In this document: positions 1 through 7,999 of the stretch, in pieces
Layout: each line of letters starts with the position of its first letter
How positions within the stretch are numbered: the stretch's first letter is position 1
DNA from: JAGXRK01 sp963714415
GTDB taxonomy: Bacteria; Bacteroidota; Ignavibacteria; Ignavibacteriales; Ignavibacteriaceae
Direction of reading: 5' to 3'
DNA: 64,000 nt
Assembly: GCA_963714415.1 (NCBI GenBank)
Contig: CAVQOL010000021.1
Coordinates: forward strand, 20,042-84,041
Notes under the pieces: model-generated
The model's database searches: none
Told to the model about the DNA's origin: nothing
The model's input: only the letters and a program-made list of their open reading frames with translations
Made by a program: the position numbers and the translations under genes

Positions 1-1458
1 ATTTTCTTCCAGATACATTCTTAAAATTTTATCAAGCAATTCATAAGGCGGAAGAATATCCTGATCAGTTTGATTTGGTTTTAATTCTGCAGACGGTGGT
101 TTGTTTATTATTTCTTGCGGAATTATTTCTTTTTCTATGTTGATATAATTCGTAATTCGATAAATATCAGTTTTATAAACATCTGCAATAACAGCCAATC
201 CGCCGCACATATCGCCGTATAAAGTACAGTAGCCGGTTGCTACTTCTGATTTATTTCCTGTAGTTAAAAGTAAATAATTATTATTGTTTGAAAAAGCCAT
301 TAAATAAAGTCCGCGTATTCTTGCCTGAAGATTTTCCTCGGTAACACTTTTTATATTTCCAGTAATTGAAGTTAATTGCTCCATTGTTTCATCAACTACT
401 GGCTGAATAGAAACATTAGAAGATAAGATTCCTAAATTTGAAATAAGTTTCTCTGAATCGGTTATACTTCCTTCACTGGAATATTTAGAGGGCATTAATA
501 TTACATGGACATTTTCAGCACCAAGCGCTTCTACTGCAATATATGTTACTATGGCAGAATCTAATCCCCCACTCAACCCAATCAACAACTTTGTAAATCC
601 TAATTTATTGCAGTAGTCTTTCACTCCATAAATCAGAGAAGATAACACTTCCTCCTCAAAACTTTTTTCACAATGTTTTATTTCATCGTTTGATTCGTTC
701 GTATCAAAAAATAAAAAATCCTCTTCATAAGTTTTACCGAGTTTTACTAGTCTGCCATTACTATCAAAACACATACTTGCACCGTCAAATATCAAATCTG
801 TTTGTGCCCCAACACAGCATACATAAGCTAAAGGTATTTTATCTTGTTTTGTAAGAACTGAAAGCATTTCCCGCCTATTTTCCCTTTTGCCAAAAGCGTA
901 AGGGCTTGCAGAAATATTAAGCAGAATTGTTGCACCTTTATCAAGAAGTTCCTGAATCGGATCGCGCGTATATCTTCTTCTATACCAGTAATCAGCATCA
1001 TTCCAGATATCTTCACAAATTGATATTCCTAATTTTTCACCTTTAAACTCAAATACATTTACTTCTTTGGATGGATCGAAATATCTCATCTCGTCAAATA
1101 CATCGTAATTAGGAATTAGAGTTTTATGCTGGACGAATTGTATCTTACCATCAAAACAGAGAATTGCAGAATTATGAATATCGGTTCCAATTAAATCATC
1201 ATCTTCTGTTATGGCACCGAAAAGCATAGCAGTTTCTTTGGTAATAGAAGCAAGTTCATTTGCAGCTTTTGTTACAGCATCACGAAATTCTTTTTTCTCA
1301 ACTAAATCCTGCGGCGGATAACCAACAAGCGAGAGTTCAGGAAATATTACTATATCAGCTCCGGATTTAACACCCTTTTTGTAACCTTCAATAATTTTTG
1401 ATTGATTGTACTTAAGGTTACCAATAATTGGATTTATCTGGCAAAGTGCAATTTTCAT
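1..1458 (-). CDS. nadE: NAD+ synthase, glutamine-hydrolysing (C-terminus cut by window edge)
   Basis: Converts deamido-NAD to NAD+ with ATP, using ammonia released from glutamine. The frame is open from the ATG at 1458 to base 1 (486 codons) with no stop, so the gene runs off the left edge. The N-terminal nitrilase-type amidase domain (about 1-270) shows the expected triad: Glu41 in FPELSL, Lys112 in HKTLIP and Cys148 in ISICED. The C-terminal synthetase domain begins with the PP-loop SGGLDS at 296-301 and continues with TTGNKSEVATGY, typical of two-domain NadE. It is transcribed away from the PspC gene, so 1459-1690 is a divergent promoter region. Function is secure; only the last part of the synthetase domain is missing. 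Confidence 0.95.
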   Translation of the reverse strand, partial: MKIALCQINPIIGNLKYNQSKIIEGYKKGVKSGADIVIFPELSLVGYPPQDLVEKKEFRDAVTKAANELASITKETAMLFGAITEDDDLIGTDIHNSAILCFDGKIQFVQHKTLIPNYDVFDEMRYFDPSKEVNVFEFKGEKLGISICEDIWNDADYWYRRRYTRDPIQELLDKGATILLNISASPYAFGKRENRREMLSVLTKQDKIPLAYVCCVGAQTDLIFDGASMCFDSNGRLVKLGKTYEEDFLFFDTNESNDEIKHCEKSFEEEVLSSLIYGVKDYCNKLGFTKLLIGLSGGLDSAIVTYIAVEALGAENVHVILMPSKYSSEGSITDSEKLISNLGILSSNVSIQPVVDETMEQLTSITGNIKSVTEENLQARIRGLYLMAFSNNNNYLLLTTGNKSEVATGYCTLYGDMCGGLAVIADVYKTDIYRITNYINIEKEIIPQEIINKPPSAELKPNQTDQDILPPYELLDKILRMYLEEN

Positions 1459-1609
1459 AATTAAATTTCTAATAAAAGAATAATTAAAATGTTGAAACTA
1501 AAATAAGATATCTTTTAATTTTTCCAATAAAAAAGAAGATTTTTTACCATTCACCGGTAACATTCGCCCGATAATCAATAGATTCTCCCATTTTTAACAT
1601 TGGAATGCC

Positions 1610-1624
1610 GTTAATAATATTAAC
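1610..1624. promoter_or_regulatory. Dyad GTTAAT-AAT-ATTAAC in the nadE/pspC intergenic region
   Basis: A perfect 6-3-6 inverted repeat lies 66 bp before the PspC start in the 232-bp divergent gap. A second small dyad, TTTCC-GAT-GGAAA, lies at 1653-1665. Either could be an operator for the envelope-stress pair; this is inference from symmetry and position only. Confidence 0.25.
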
Positions 1625-1690
1625 GATGCTTTACGTTTAAAAGGTGCTTATTTTTCCGATGGAAATTATAGAAAGTAAAGGAGTTCCAAA

Positions 1691-2170
1691 ATGTATAAGA
1701 AATTGTATCGTTCAAACAGAGATAAAATGATCGGTGGAGTTGCCGGTGGAATTGCGGAATATTTTGAAATCGATCCGACTATTGTAAGAATACTCTTTGT
1801 ACTTGCAGTATTTTTTGGCGGCGGCGGATTGATAGCATATATAATTCTGTGGATTATTGTTCCAGAAAAACCTTATGTTTTTATGGGTATGGAACAAAAT
1901 CAAACCGATTCACAGAGTAATTTTACAAACACTACACAAAATTCCGAACCAACTGAAGAAAAAACTTCTGAGAATCAAAATACTTTTAATTATGCAGCAT
2001 TTCAGCAGAAGCAAAAATCAAATACCAGTTTCGTTGCTGGAATGGTTTTAATTGTTATAGGCGGTTTGTTCTTTTTAGATAATTTTATTCCGCGTTTTGA
2101 CTTCGGTGATTTTTGGCCAATTGTCCTGATTGCTGTAGGTATTGGATTACTTCTTAACGCAAGAAAGTGA
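1691..2170 (+). CDS. PspC-domain membrane protein
   Basis: Small envelope-stress protein of 159 aa. Residues 1-59 are a PspC domain: a basic start, the GGVAGGIAEYF motif at 15-25, and one hydrophobic helix (about 33-57). A polar Gln/Asn/Thr-rich linker (60-112) leads to two short hydrophobic segments (115-155) with FWPIVLIAVG, the signature of LiaI/LiaF-type transmembrane regions. A strong Shine-Dalgarno, AAGGAG (1677-1682), supports the start. The next gene follows after 9 bp and repeats the same transmembrane motif, so the two are probably one operon. By family knowledge such proteins respond to cell-envelope stress; no specific inducer can be read here. Confidence 0.85.
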   Translation: MYKKLYRSNRDKMIGGVAGGIAEYFEIDPTIVRILFVLAVFFGGGGLIAYIILWIIVPEKPYVFMGMEQNQTDSQSNFTNTTQNSEPTEEKTSENQNTFNYAAFQQKQKSNTSFVAGMVLIVIGGLFFLDNFIPRFDFGDFWPIVLIAVGIGLLLNARK

Positions 2171-2179
2171 GTTGATAAA

Positions 2180-3097
2180 ATGAAAGCATCACATATTTTT
2201 TGGGGAACATTGTTTATAGTTTTAGGCGGTTTTGCACTTCTAGCAAATCTATTTAATTTTTGTTTTGATTGGTCAACTGCCTGGAAGTTCTGGCCGCTCG
2301 TTCTGGTTCTTATAGGTCTTGCTATTATCGTAAAAAATAAAACAGGAAAACTTATAATATCAGGATTTGCCGGATTAGTTCTTGCACTTTCAATTTTTGC
2401 ATCTATAAGTGCAAGCCTGAACTTTTTTAAATGTGGATTAAATTTTACATTTGATGATGATCCAATAACATCAGAGACAGCTCGATATACAGAAGAATAC
2501 AGCGACTCTATAAGTACAGCTTTATTTAACCTGGAAGCTGGTGCAGGAAATTTTAAAATACTTAGCACAACGGATAAATTACTTGACGTAAAAACAGAAA
2601 GTCACGGCGTTGATTATACTTTAATAAGAAATGATTATGACAGCACAAGCAATCTCACTCTTAAAATGGAATCAAACAAATTCCGTTTTGGTAAAAAAGG
2701 AAGCTTTAATAAAGTTGAGATTGCCTTAAATCCAAATCCGATTTGGGATCTAAATTTTGATATTGGTGCTGCATCAATTAAAGTTGATTTGTCTCCATTT
2801 AAAGTTAAAGATATTGATATAGATATGGGTGCTGCAGCCCTTAATCTTAAACTTGGTGAACCTGTTGATGAGACCAACTTGACTATTGATGCAGGAGCTT
2901 CGGATATTGACATTTTTATTCCAGAAAATGTTGGTTGTGAAATTAAGTCTGATGTAGCTTTATCATCGACAAATTATGAAGGATTTACTAAAATAAAATC
3001 TTCACTTTACAGAACACCTGATTTTGATACTGCCGAGAAAAAGATTTATATAGATATTGAATCTGGTGTTTCATCAATAGATGTGAGAAAATATTAG
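2180..3097 (+). CDS. LiaF-like membrane protein with extracytoplasmic beta-rich domain
   Basis: A 305-aa protein with two or three N-terminal membrane helices (about 5-80), including FWPLVLVLIGLAI, the same LiaI/LiaF-type transmembrane region found in the upstream PspC protein. The remainder (about 95-305) is predicted beta structure with repeated pseudo-symmetric segments such as NFDIGAASIKVDLS, DIDMGAAALNLKL and TIDAGASDIDIFI. That resembles the LiaF/DUF4097 'toast-rack' adhesin-like fold. By homology it is a sensor or regulator of cell-envelope stress. Its last 24 bp overlap the 3' end of the convergent alkyltransferase-like gene. Confidence 0.75.
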   Translation: MKASHIFWGTLFIVLGGFALLANLFNFCFDWSTAWKFWPLVLVLIGLAIIVKNKTGKLIISGFAGLVLALSIFASISASLNFFKCGLNFTFDDDPITSETARYTEEYSDSISTALFNLEAGAGNFKILSTTDKLLDVKTESHGVDYTLIRNDYDSTSNLTLKMESNKFRFGKKGSFNKVEIALNPNPIWDLNFDIGAASIKVDLSPFKVKDIDIDMGAAALNLKLGEPVDETNLTIDAGASDIDIFIPENVGCEIKSDVALSSTNYEGFTKIKSSLYRTPDFDTAEKKIYIDIESGVSSIDVRKY

Positions 3098-3472
3098 ATT
3101 ATTGGCGGTCTTCAGACCGCCTTTTATTCTTTTTCTCTTATCAAGTTTTCCTGGTTTCCACAAATGCTTATCTAATCTAACACATCCATTCTCATCAAAC
3201 TCAACTCCTTCGCTTTGCAGGAGTTCCTCCATCAATTGTGGATCGCCAAAATGTATTTTGCCGGTTAGCGCACCAAATCTGTTAACAACTCTGTGTGCTG
3301 GAATATCGGGTCCGCATCCGTTCAACGCCCAGCCAACAGTTCTTGCAGCAGAGCGAATACCACATGCTTCGGCTATATCGCCATATGTTGTTACTTTTCC
3401 ATAAGGAATTAATTTTGTTACTTCATATACTTTATTAAAGAAGTCCTTTTTCTTTTTATCAATGCGTTTCAT
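3074..3472 (-). CDS. Alkyltransferase-like protein (MGMT family, active-site Cys replaced by Ala)
   Basis: MGMT-fold DNA-binding protein of 132 aa. The helix-turn-helix region IPYGKVTTYGDIAEACG and the arginine-finger region RTVGWALNGCG are conserved. The alkyl-acceptor motif PCHRVV reads PAHRVV, so the nucleophilic cysteine is alanine. Such ATL proteins are known to bind O6-alkylguanine without repairing it and to hand the lesion to nucleotide excision repair. The family normally ends soon after the WxP motif (LWKPGK here). The last ~25 residues are encoded across the neighbouring terminator hairpin and look like a non-conserved tail. No DNA-repair operon partner lies next to it. Confidence 0.85.
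   Translation of the reverse strand: MKRIDKKKKDFFNKVYEVTKLIPYGKVTTYGDIAEACGIRSAARTVGWALNGCGPDIPAHRVVNRFGALTGKIHFGDPQLMEELLQSEGVEFDENGCVRLDKHLWKPGKLDKRKRIKGGLKTANNLIFSHIY
3104..3121 (+). terminator. Intrinsic terminator after the PspC/LiaF-like pair
   Basis: Perfect hairpin GGCGGTC-TTCA-GACCGCC followed by TTTTATTCTTTTT on the plus strand, 7 bp after the stop of the LiaF-like gene. It lies inside the 3' end of the convergent alkyltransferase-like frame, so it is also translated on the minus strand. Confidence 0.8.
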
Positions 3473-3529
3473 TTGTATTTATGTTGAATTTCTCTTAATC
3501 TTAAGAAAGAATTTTAATATTCTCTTGCT

Positions 3530-4549
3530 ATGTCAAAGCTAAAAAGAAAATTAATAATCTACATCGCGTGGTTTAAAGAATTATTTAGATTCTGTCCTGC
3601 CACAAAACGTAGAATAGATAGGAATACTCTCTTTCTCAATATCGGTCATCGTGGCTCTCCGGTTAATGAACCTGAAAATACAATTCCTTCTTTTGAAAGA
3701 GCTTTAAGAGAAGGTGCAAATGCTTTAGAAGCAGATATATGCGTTACAAAAGATAAAGAAGTTATTTTATGGCACGATTGGAATCCTGATGAACTTGTTG
3801 CGCTGATTAGAGAACAAGGACTGGAACCGGAAGTTAGTTACAAACCTGATTTCCCAGCTCCATTCAGTGGATTAAGGAACAAAACCAGTGAGTTAAATCT
3901 TGATCAGATTAGAGAGCATTTTAATTATGTAAAAAAAAGCAATTCGCATAGAGCAGATTCTCATATTCCAACATTAAGAGAATTCCTTGAATGGACATTG
4001 AACAAAGAAAAACTAAAATATGTTTTTTTAGATATTAAAGTTCCACCCGACGAGAAAAAATTGATACTTGTGATTTTAGATCAGCTAAATTCATTTATAG
4101 AATCTAATTCTCCAAAGTGTAAGTTTATAATTGAATCATTTAGTCCTGAAGTAATTGAAACTGCAAAATCAAAATATCCCGATTTTAATTATTGCCTTGA
4201 TGTTGAACTTCCTCCCGGCATTATTTTCCTTCCGAGAATTTACAGCAGTATAAAATTGGCATTTCAGAATAAAAATAAAATTGCTCTTATCTTAAGACCA
4301 AGACAAATAACAATCGCAAACTGGATGACGTATAGAAGAATAATCGGATATGATGTTAGGAAGAGAAACCGGATTAATAAAAAACAAAATCATAAAATTG
4401 ATTTTTTAATCGGTTGTACAATCAACAAAAAGAAAGAAATGGAATGTCTCATCAAAACTGGAATAAATGGATTACAGACTGATTATCCGAGGCGTTTAAC
4501 AAATATTGTAAAGAAATACGAACTGAACAGAGAAATTAATTCTGACTAA
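3530..4549 (+). CDS. Glycerophosphodiester phosphodiesterase family protein
   Basis: TIM-barrel phosphodiesterase of 339 aa that hydrolyses glycerophosphodiesters to an alcohol and glycerol-3-phosphate. Catalytic and metal residues are visible: GHRG at 39-42, EPEN at 48-51, EADI at 68-71 and the acid-base histidine in WHDW (His82). No signal peptide is evident; the N-terminus is basic/hydrophobic, so it may be cytoplasmic or membrane-associated. The C-terminal GLQTDYPRRL matches the usual end of the barrel. It converges on prfB with a 14-bp overlap of the 3' ends. Confidence 0.88.
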   Translation: MSKLKRKLIIYIAWFKELFRFCPATKRRIDRNTLFLNIGHRGSPVNEPENTIPSFERALREGANALEADICVTKDKEVILWHDWNPDELVALIREQGLEPEVSYKPDFPAPFSGLRNKTSELNLDQIREHFNYVKKSNSHRADSHIPTLREFLEWTLNKEKLKYVFLDIKVPPDEKKLILVILDQLNSFIESNSPKCKFIIESFSPEVIETAKSKYPDFNYCLDVELPPGIIFLPRIYSSIKLAFQNKNKIALILRPRQITIANWMTYRRIIGYDVRKRNRINKKQNHKIDFLIGCTINKKKEMECLIKTGINGLQTDYPRRLTNIVKKYELNREINSD

Positions 4550-5637
4550 ACTTCATTAAGAATGCTTTAATGAATTTGTTAAGATTACCATCCATTACAC
4601 TTTGCACATCCGAAGTTTCTTCATCAGTTCTGTGATCTTTAACCATATTATAAGGATGGAACACATAACTTCTTATCTGACTTCCCCACTCTATTTTCAT
4701 TTTGCCTTTTTCAATCTCATCAATAGCAGCTTCCTGTTTTTCTACTTCTTTCTGATAAAGTTTTGCTTTAAGCAATTTCATTGCTCTGGTTTTGTTCTGA
4801 ATTTGTGATCGCTCACTCTGGCAAGCTGCTACAACTCCGGTTGGTTCGTGTGTAATACGTACAGCAGTTTCAACTTTATTAACATTCTGTCCGCCTTTAC
4901 CGCCAGCACGATAAGTATCAATCCTTAAATCAACAGGATTTATTTCAATCTCAATTGAATCATCAACTTCGGGAATAACAAACACAGAGGCAAAAGAAGT
5001 ATGTCGTCTTTTATTAGAATCGAACGGAGAAATTCTAACCAAACGATGAACACCATTTTCAGCTTTTAAATAACCGTAAACAAATTCACCTTCAACTTCA
5101 ATTGTTGCTGATTTAATTCCCGCACCGTCGCCTTCAAGCAAATCCACAATAGTCATTGTACAATCATTTTGTTCACCCCATCTAAGATACATCCGAAGCA
5201 ACATATCTGCCCAATCCTGTGCTTCTGTTCCACCGGCACCGGAGTGAATTGTAAGAATACAATTTTTATCATCATCTCTGCCGCTGAGCATGTTCTTAAA
5301 TTCAACTTCTTCAATCTCTTTCTTTAATGAATCAAGCTCAGCAGTAACGTCATCATAAAAAGATTCATCATCTTCCATAACAGCAAGTTGAATTGTTTCA
5401 TCGACGCTGATGGCTTTTTTATCAATATTCTGCCAGAGGTCAATCCAGATTTTTAGTGATTTGATTTCCTGAAGTATTTTTTGTGCGGCTTTCTGATCAT
5501 TCCAAAAACTAGATGCTTTGGTTTGGTTGGTCAGTTCATCAACTTTTTGATTTTTTTTATCGACGTCAAAGATAACTCCGTAAATTATCGATTCTTGTTC
5601 TGTAGCTTTTTAATATTTTTACTTCTTCTTCAAACAT
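4536..5637 (-). CDS. prfB: Peptide chain release factor 2, expressed by programmed +1 frameshift
   Basis: RF2 recognises UGA/UAA stop codons and triggers peptide release. A 23-codon leader from ATG 5637 reads MFEEEVKILK... up to CTT and meets an in-frame TGA (5568-5566). Shifting +1 at CTT-TGA-C continues as DVDKKNQKVDEL and runs to 4536, giving 366 aa, essentially the length of E. coli RF2 (365). The recognition tripeptide SPF (203-205) and the catalytic GGQ (248-250) sit at nearly the E. coli positions. An ATG-initiated frame from 5378 alone would lack the N-terminal domain, so it is not the real start. Reading depends on the recoding site, which lets RF2 regulate its own level. Confidence 0.95.
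5566..5574 (-). promoter_or_regulatory. prfB programmed +1 frameshift site (TAT CTT TGA C)
   Basis: On the minus strand the leader reads CGG AGT TAT CTT TGA C. This matches the classical RF2 slip site (stimulatory SD-like sequence, then CUU UGA C), with GGAG a few bases upstream as the SD-like stimulator. The internal SD is weaker than the E. coli AGGGGG. The frames on both sides encode canonical RF2 sequence, which distinguishes this from the apparently accidental frameshifts elsewhere in the window. Confidence 0.93.
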
Positions 5638-5653
5638 TGTTTTTCTCTTTTCT

Positions 5654-5718
5654 GTCACCCTGAATTTATTTCAGGGTCTTTAGTATTATTTAAGATGCTG
5701 AAACTAGTTCAGCATGAC
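5654..5718. repeat. Double-hairpin REP-like element A (GTCA...TGAC ends)
   Basis: A 65-bp element bounded by GTCA (5654-5657) and TGAC (5715-5718). It holds two perfect hairpins: CCCTGAA-TTTAT-TTCAGGG (5658-5676) and ATGCTGAA-ACTAG-TTCAGCAT (5695-5715), separated by an AT-rich spacer. It occupies nearly the whole gap between the prfB start and the AtuA-like small gene. Element B at 7511 has the same architecture with different stems. This layout resembles RAYT-mobilised REP doublets or a MITE, but no transposase lies in the window. It may also terminate the upstream transcript. Confidence 0.65.
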
Positions 5719-5720
5719 TT

Positions 5721-6034
5721 TTAAATTTCTAATTCCATTCTTAACAGAGCAGCCGCAAGCGTTTTACCCTGTGCATCGTGTTTAAGTGATACAGTTCCGC
5801 CGCCGCCGAGAGTATTGTGCAATAAAAAATTTAATGCTCTGTAAATTTGGCAGTTCAAATCTTTCAACTTTTCCGTAGCAAATTCCTTCAAAATGTTTTT
5901 TAACTCTATCAGCTGTTAAATGTTTCTTAATAATCTCATAACCCTTTATCATCATAAGCAATTATACCAATGTTAGCAGCATCACCTTTATCGCCGCTTC
6001 TTCCGTGAGCTATATCAATAAGTTTAATTTTCAT
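5721..6034 (-). pseudogene. AtuA-associated small protein (C-terminal AtuA-like domain), two frameshifts
   Basis: From ATG 6034 the sequence encodes MKIKLIDIAHGRSGDKGD..., the conserved start of the small domain that accompanies AtuA/DUF1446 proteins. The frame breaks near 5943 (extra G) and again near 5852. After both corrections it continues as FLLHNTLGGGGTVSLKHD and ends at TAA 5721-5723, about 104 aa. Its start overlaps the AtuA stop by one base (TAATG), so the two were a translationally coupled pair. The protein sequence is intact apart from the indels, which argues for sequencing error or very recent inactivation. The exact biochemical role of this domain is not known to me. Confidence 0.7.
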
Positions 6035-7415
6035 TATTTCAACTCCAGTATTTTAACTTTAGGTTGAACCATATCTTTTTTGAAATAAGAGCAGGCCAAA
6101 AGCAATAACATCACTTGGCTTTGGTCTTCCACCAGCAAATCCGGTTACACTTGGCGGACCGGTTAAAATTAAGAGGTGCAATTTCCTGCCCAAACCTTGT
6201 TATTGTTTCTCTATCTTTTGCTCTTACAGCAAACTCTTAACATAATTTCATTAATCATATCTTCATCAATTTCTTTAGCAAGAGTTTCGTGAGTTGCAGT
6301 TATATCCAACAAATCCGTTCTAATTTCATCAAACTTAAGACTTAGGTTTTCAAGTCTTTTTCTTAGAATTCTGATCTGCTTTCTTTGCTTTTGTCAGAGC
6401 CTGTGGCCAGGAATATGTTAATGAACCTGACGCGCTATAACCATTGTGATAGGAACATGAAACTTTATAAAACTCTGTTTCGGGTTTACCTTTAACATCA
6501 AATACTTTTACTCGATATTTGCCTAAATTCTTCAAGTTTTATTGCTAGGTAAAATCTGCCACACAATCAGGCGTAATATATTCTTCAGGATCACCAATTT
6601 CATAAAGCAAGCTGCTCTGCAACAGTTTGAAACGAAACCTGCCTACCTGTGTTTTCATGTTTTGTAATTATAACTTCACCATTAGGATAATGCTTCAGCA
6701 ATTGGAAAACCAATTTCAGCAAAATTTTCAATTGATTCCCAATCACCTAAAAAATTTCCGCCAGTAGATTGTGCACCACATTCAATATATGCCCCGCAAT
6801 GGTTCCTGCAGCCATTAAATCATAATTCTTCAAATCCCATCCAAATTCATAGATCATTGGAGCAAGTGTTAAACCTGTATCAGTTGTTCTTCCTGTAATT
6901 ACAATATCAGCGCCTTTCTTCAAGTGCTTCAACAATTGGCATTGCACCAAAATATACATTAGCGCTTAGCATTTTATCTTTATAGTTTATAATAGATTCA
7001 CCTGTTTCCATATTGTTTAGTTCACAGCCCTTTGTCAATTATTTCATCAAGGCAATCATTTATGTTATCACCAAGAACAACCGCAATTTTAATTTTTTCA
7101 ATTTCAAGTTTAACAGCTTCTTCTAAAATTGCATCAGCACATGCAATAGGATTAACTCCACCGCCATTAGTTATTACCTTAATTCCTTTCTTTTTGCAAA
7201 CGGGTAAAATTTTTTTCATCAACTCCGGTAGATCGCGTGCATAACCAAGACTTAGGATTTCTGTTTTTCTGCTTTTGAAGAATGGACATAGTTACTTCAG
7301 CAAGATAATCCATTACCAGGTAATCAATGTCTCCTTTTGTTACCTGGTGATACGGTGCATCAACCAAATCTCCCCAAAAGCCCTGTCCGGATGCAATTCT
7401 AATCTTATCTTTCAA
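6034..7415 (-). pseudogene. Acyclic terpene utilisation AtuA family (DUF1446) protein, about a dozen indels
   Basis: Piecing frames together gives about 460 aa typical of AtuA/DUF1446: IRIASGQGFWGD at the start, NGGGVNPIACADAI, KGADIVITGRTTDTGL, GHILECGAQSTGGN (one base missing), LLYEIGDPEEYITPDCVADFT, SCSYHNGYSASGSLTYSWP and a final GPPSVTGFAGGRPKPSDV. The start is TTG 7413-7415 behind GGAGAG. Frames break near 7250, 7029, 6918, 6784, 6690, 6609, 6547, 6523, 6369, 6233, 6172, 6096 and 6079, mostly by single-base insertions. Almost no missense decay is visible between breaks. The family is linked to acyclic terpene/branched acyl-CoA metabolism, which fits the HMG-CoA synthase and thiolase genes just upstream in the same orientation. 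Confidence 0.75.
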
Positions 7416-7468
7416 ATTCTCTCCAATTCAAAACTAAATGAATGTACTAATTATTATTTATAAAAATC

Positions 7469-7999
7469 TTAAGGATAAGTTATTAAGAAATGTTGAAAGG
7501 AGAAAGCGCTATTGTCATTCCTACGAGTTACCTCGTAGTCAGGACATGTCCATATTTTATCAATACAGCATGGATTCCTGTTCACAGGAATGACAATTAA
7601 ACCTGATGAAATAAATAATACTGCCTTATAACCATAACAGTGTAATCCAGATTTTCCTTCATCTTGGATTTTCCGAAATACTATTTTTACTTTTAATCCA
7701 ATTTTTAATTTGTCGAATTCAACATCGGCTAACTGAGTAGTAATCTTTACTCCGTCCTTTAACTCTACAATACCAACCGCAAAGGGAGATTGTTGTGAGA
7801 ATTTATCAGAACCAGTTCTTACAACAGTGTAAGTTATTAATTTACCTTCGCTGCTTAGATTAGTTTTTGTAAACTCTTTTGATTTACATTTAGGGCATAT
7901 TAGACGAGGTGGAAAATATACAGACCCACATCCATTGCATTTGCCTGCCTCCAAACGATATCTCTGTGGAATTTCCCGAAAATATTTTGGACTTATCAT
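7469..7999 (-). CDS. Zn-ribbon/OB-fold (DUF35-type) partner of thiolase/HMG-CoA synthase, with repeat-derived C-terminus
   Basis: A 176-aa acyl-CoA-binding scaffold of the ChsH2/DUF35 type. The N-terminal rubredoxin-like zinc ribbon has Cys21, Cys24, Cys35 and Cys38 (CNGC...CPKC). An OB-fold follows (about 45-130: GKLITYTVVRTG, SPFAVGIVELKDG, LKIGLKVKIVF). In the archaeal thiolase/HMG-CoA synthase complex this protein bridges the two enzymes. Its start overlaps the thiolase stop by 4 bp (ATGA), indicating stoichiometric coupling. Normal family members end near residue 130. Here residues about 135-163 are translated from repeat element B, so the last ~40 residues are an acquired tail. Confidence 0.82.
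   Translation of the reverse strand: MISPKYFREIPQRYRLEAGKCNGCGSVYFPPRLICPKCKSKEFTKTNLSSEGKLITYTVVRTGSDKFSQQSPFAVGIVELKDGVKITTQLADVEFDKLKIGLKVKIVFRKIQDEGKSGLHCYGYKAVLFISSGLIVIPVNRNPCCIDKIWTCPDYEVTRRNDNSAFSFQHFLITYP
7511..7597. repeat. Double-hairpin REP-like element B with 12-bp terminal inverted repeats
   Basis: An 87-bp element bounded by perfect inverted repeats ATTGTCATTCCT (7511-7522) and AGGAATGACAAT (7586-7597). Inside are CTACGAG-TTAC-CTCGTAG (7521-7538), the palindrome GGACATGTCC (7542-7551) and ATTCCTGT-TC-ACAGGAAT (7574-7591). It lies within the 3' end of the OB-fold reading frame. Same plan as element A: GTCA, hairpin, spacer, hairpin, TGAC. Likely a dispersed REP/MITE-type repeat. 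Confidence 0.75.

Noticed and set aside
828..1016. 62-codon minus-strand frame inside nadE
   Set aside because: It is an alternative frame of the NAD synthetase gene, which is continuous through this region with conserved motifs.
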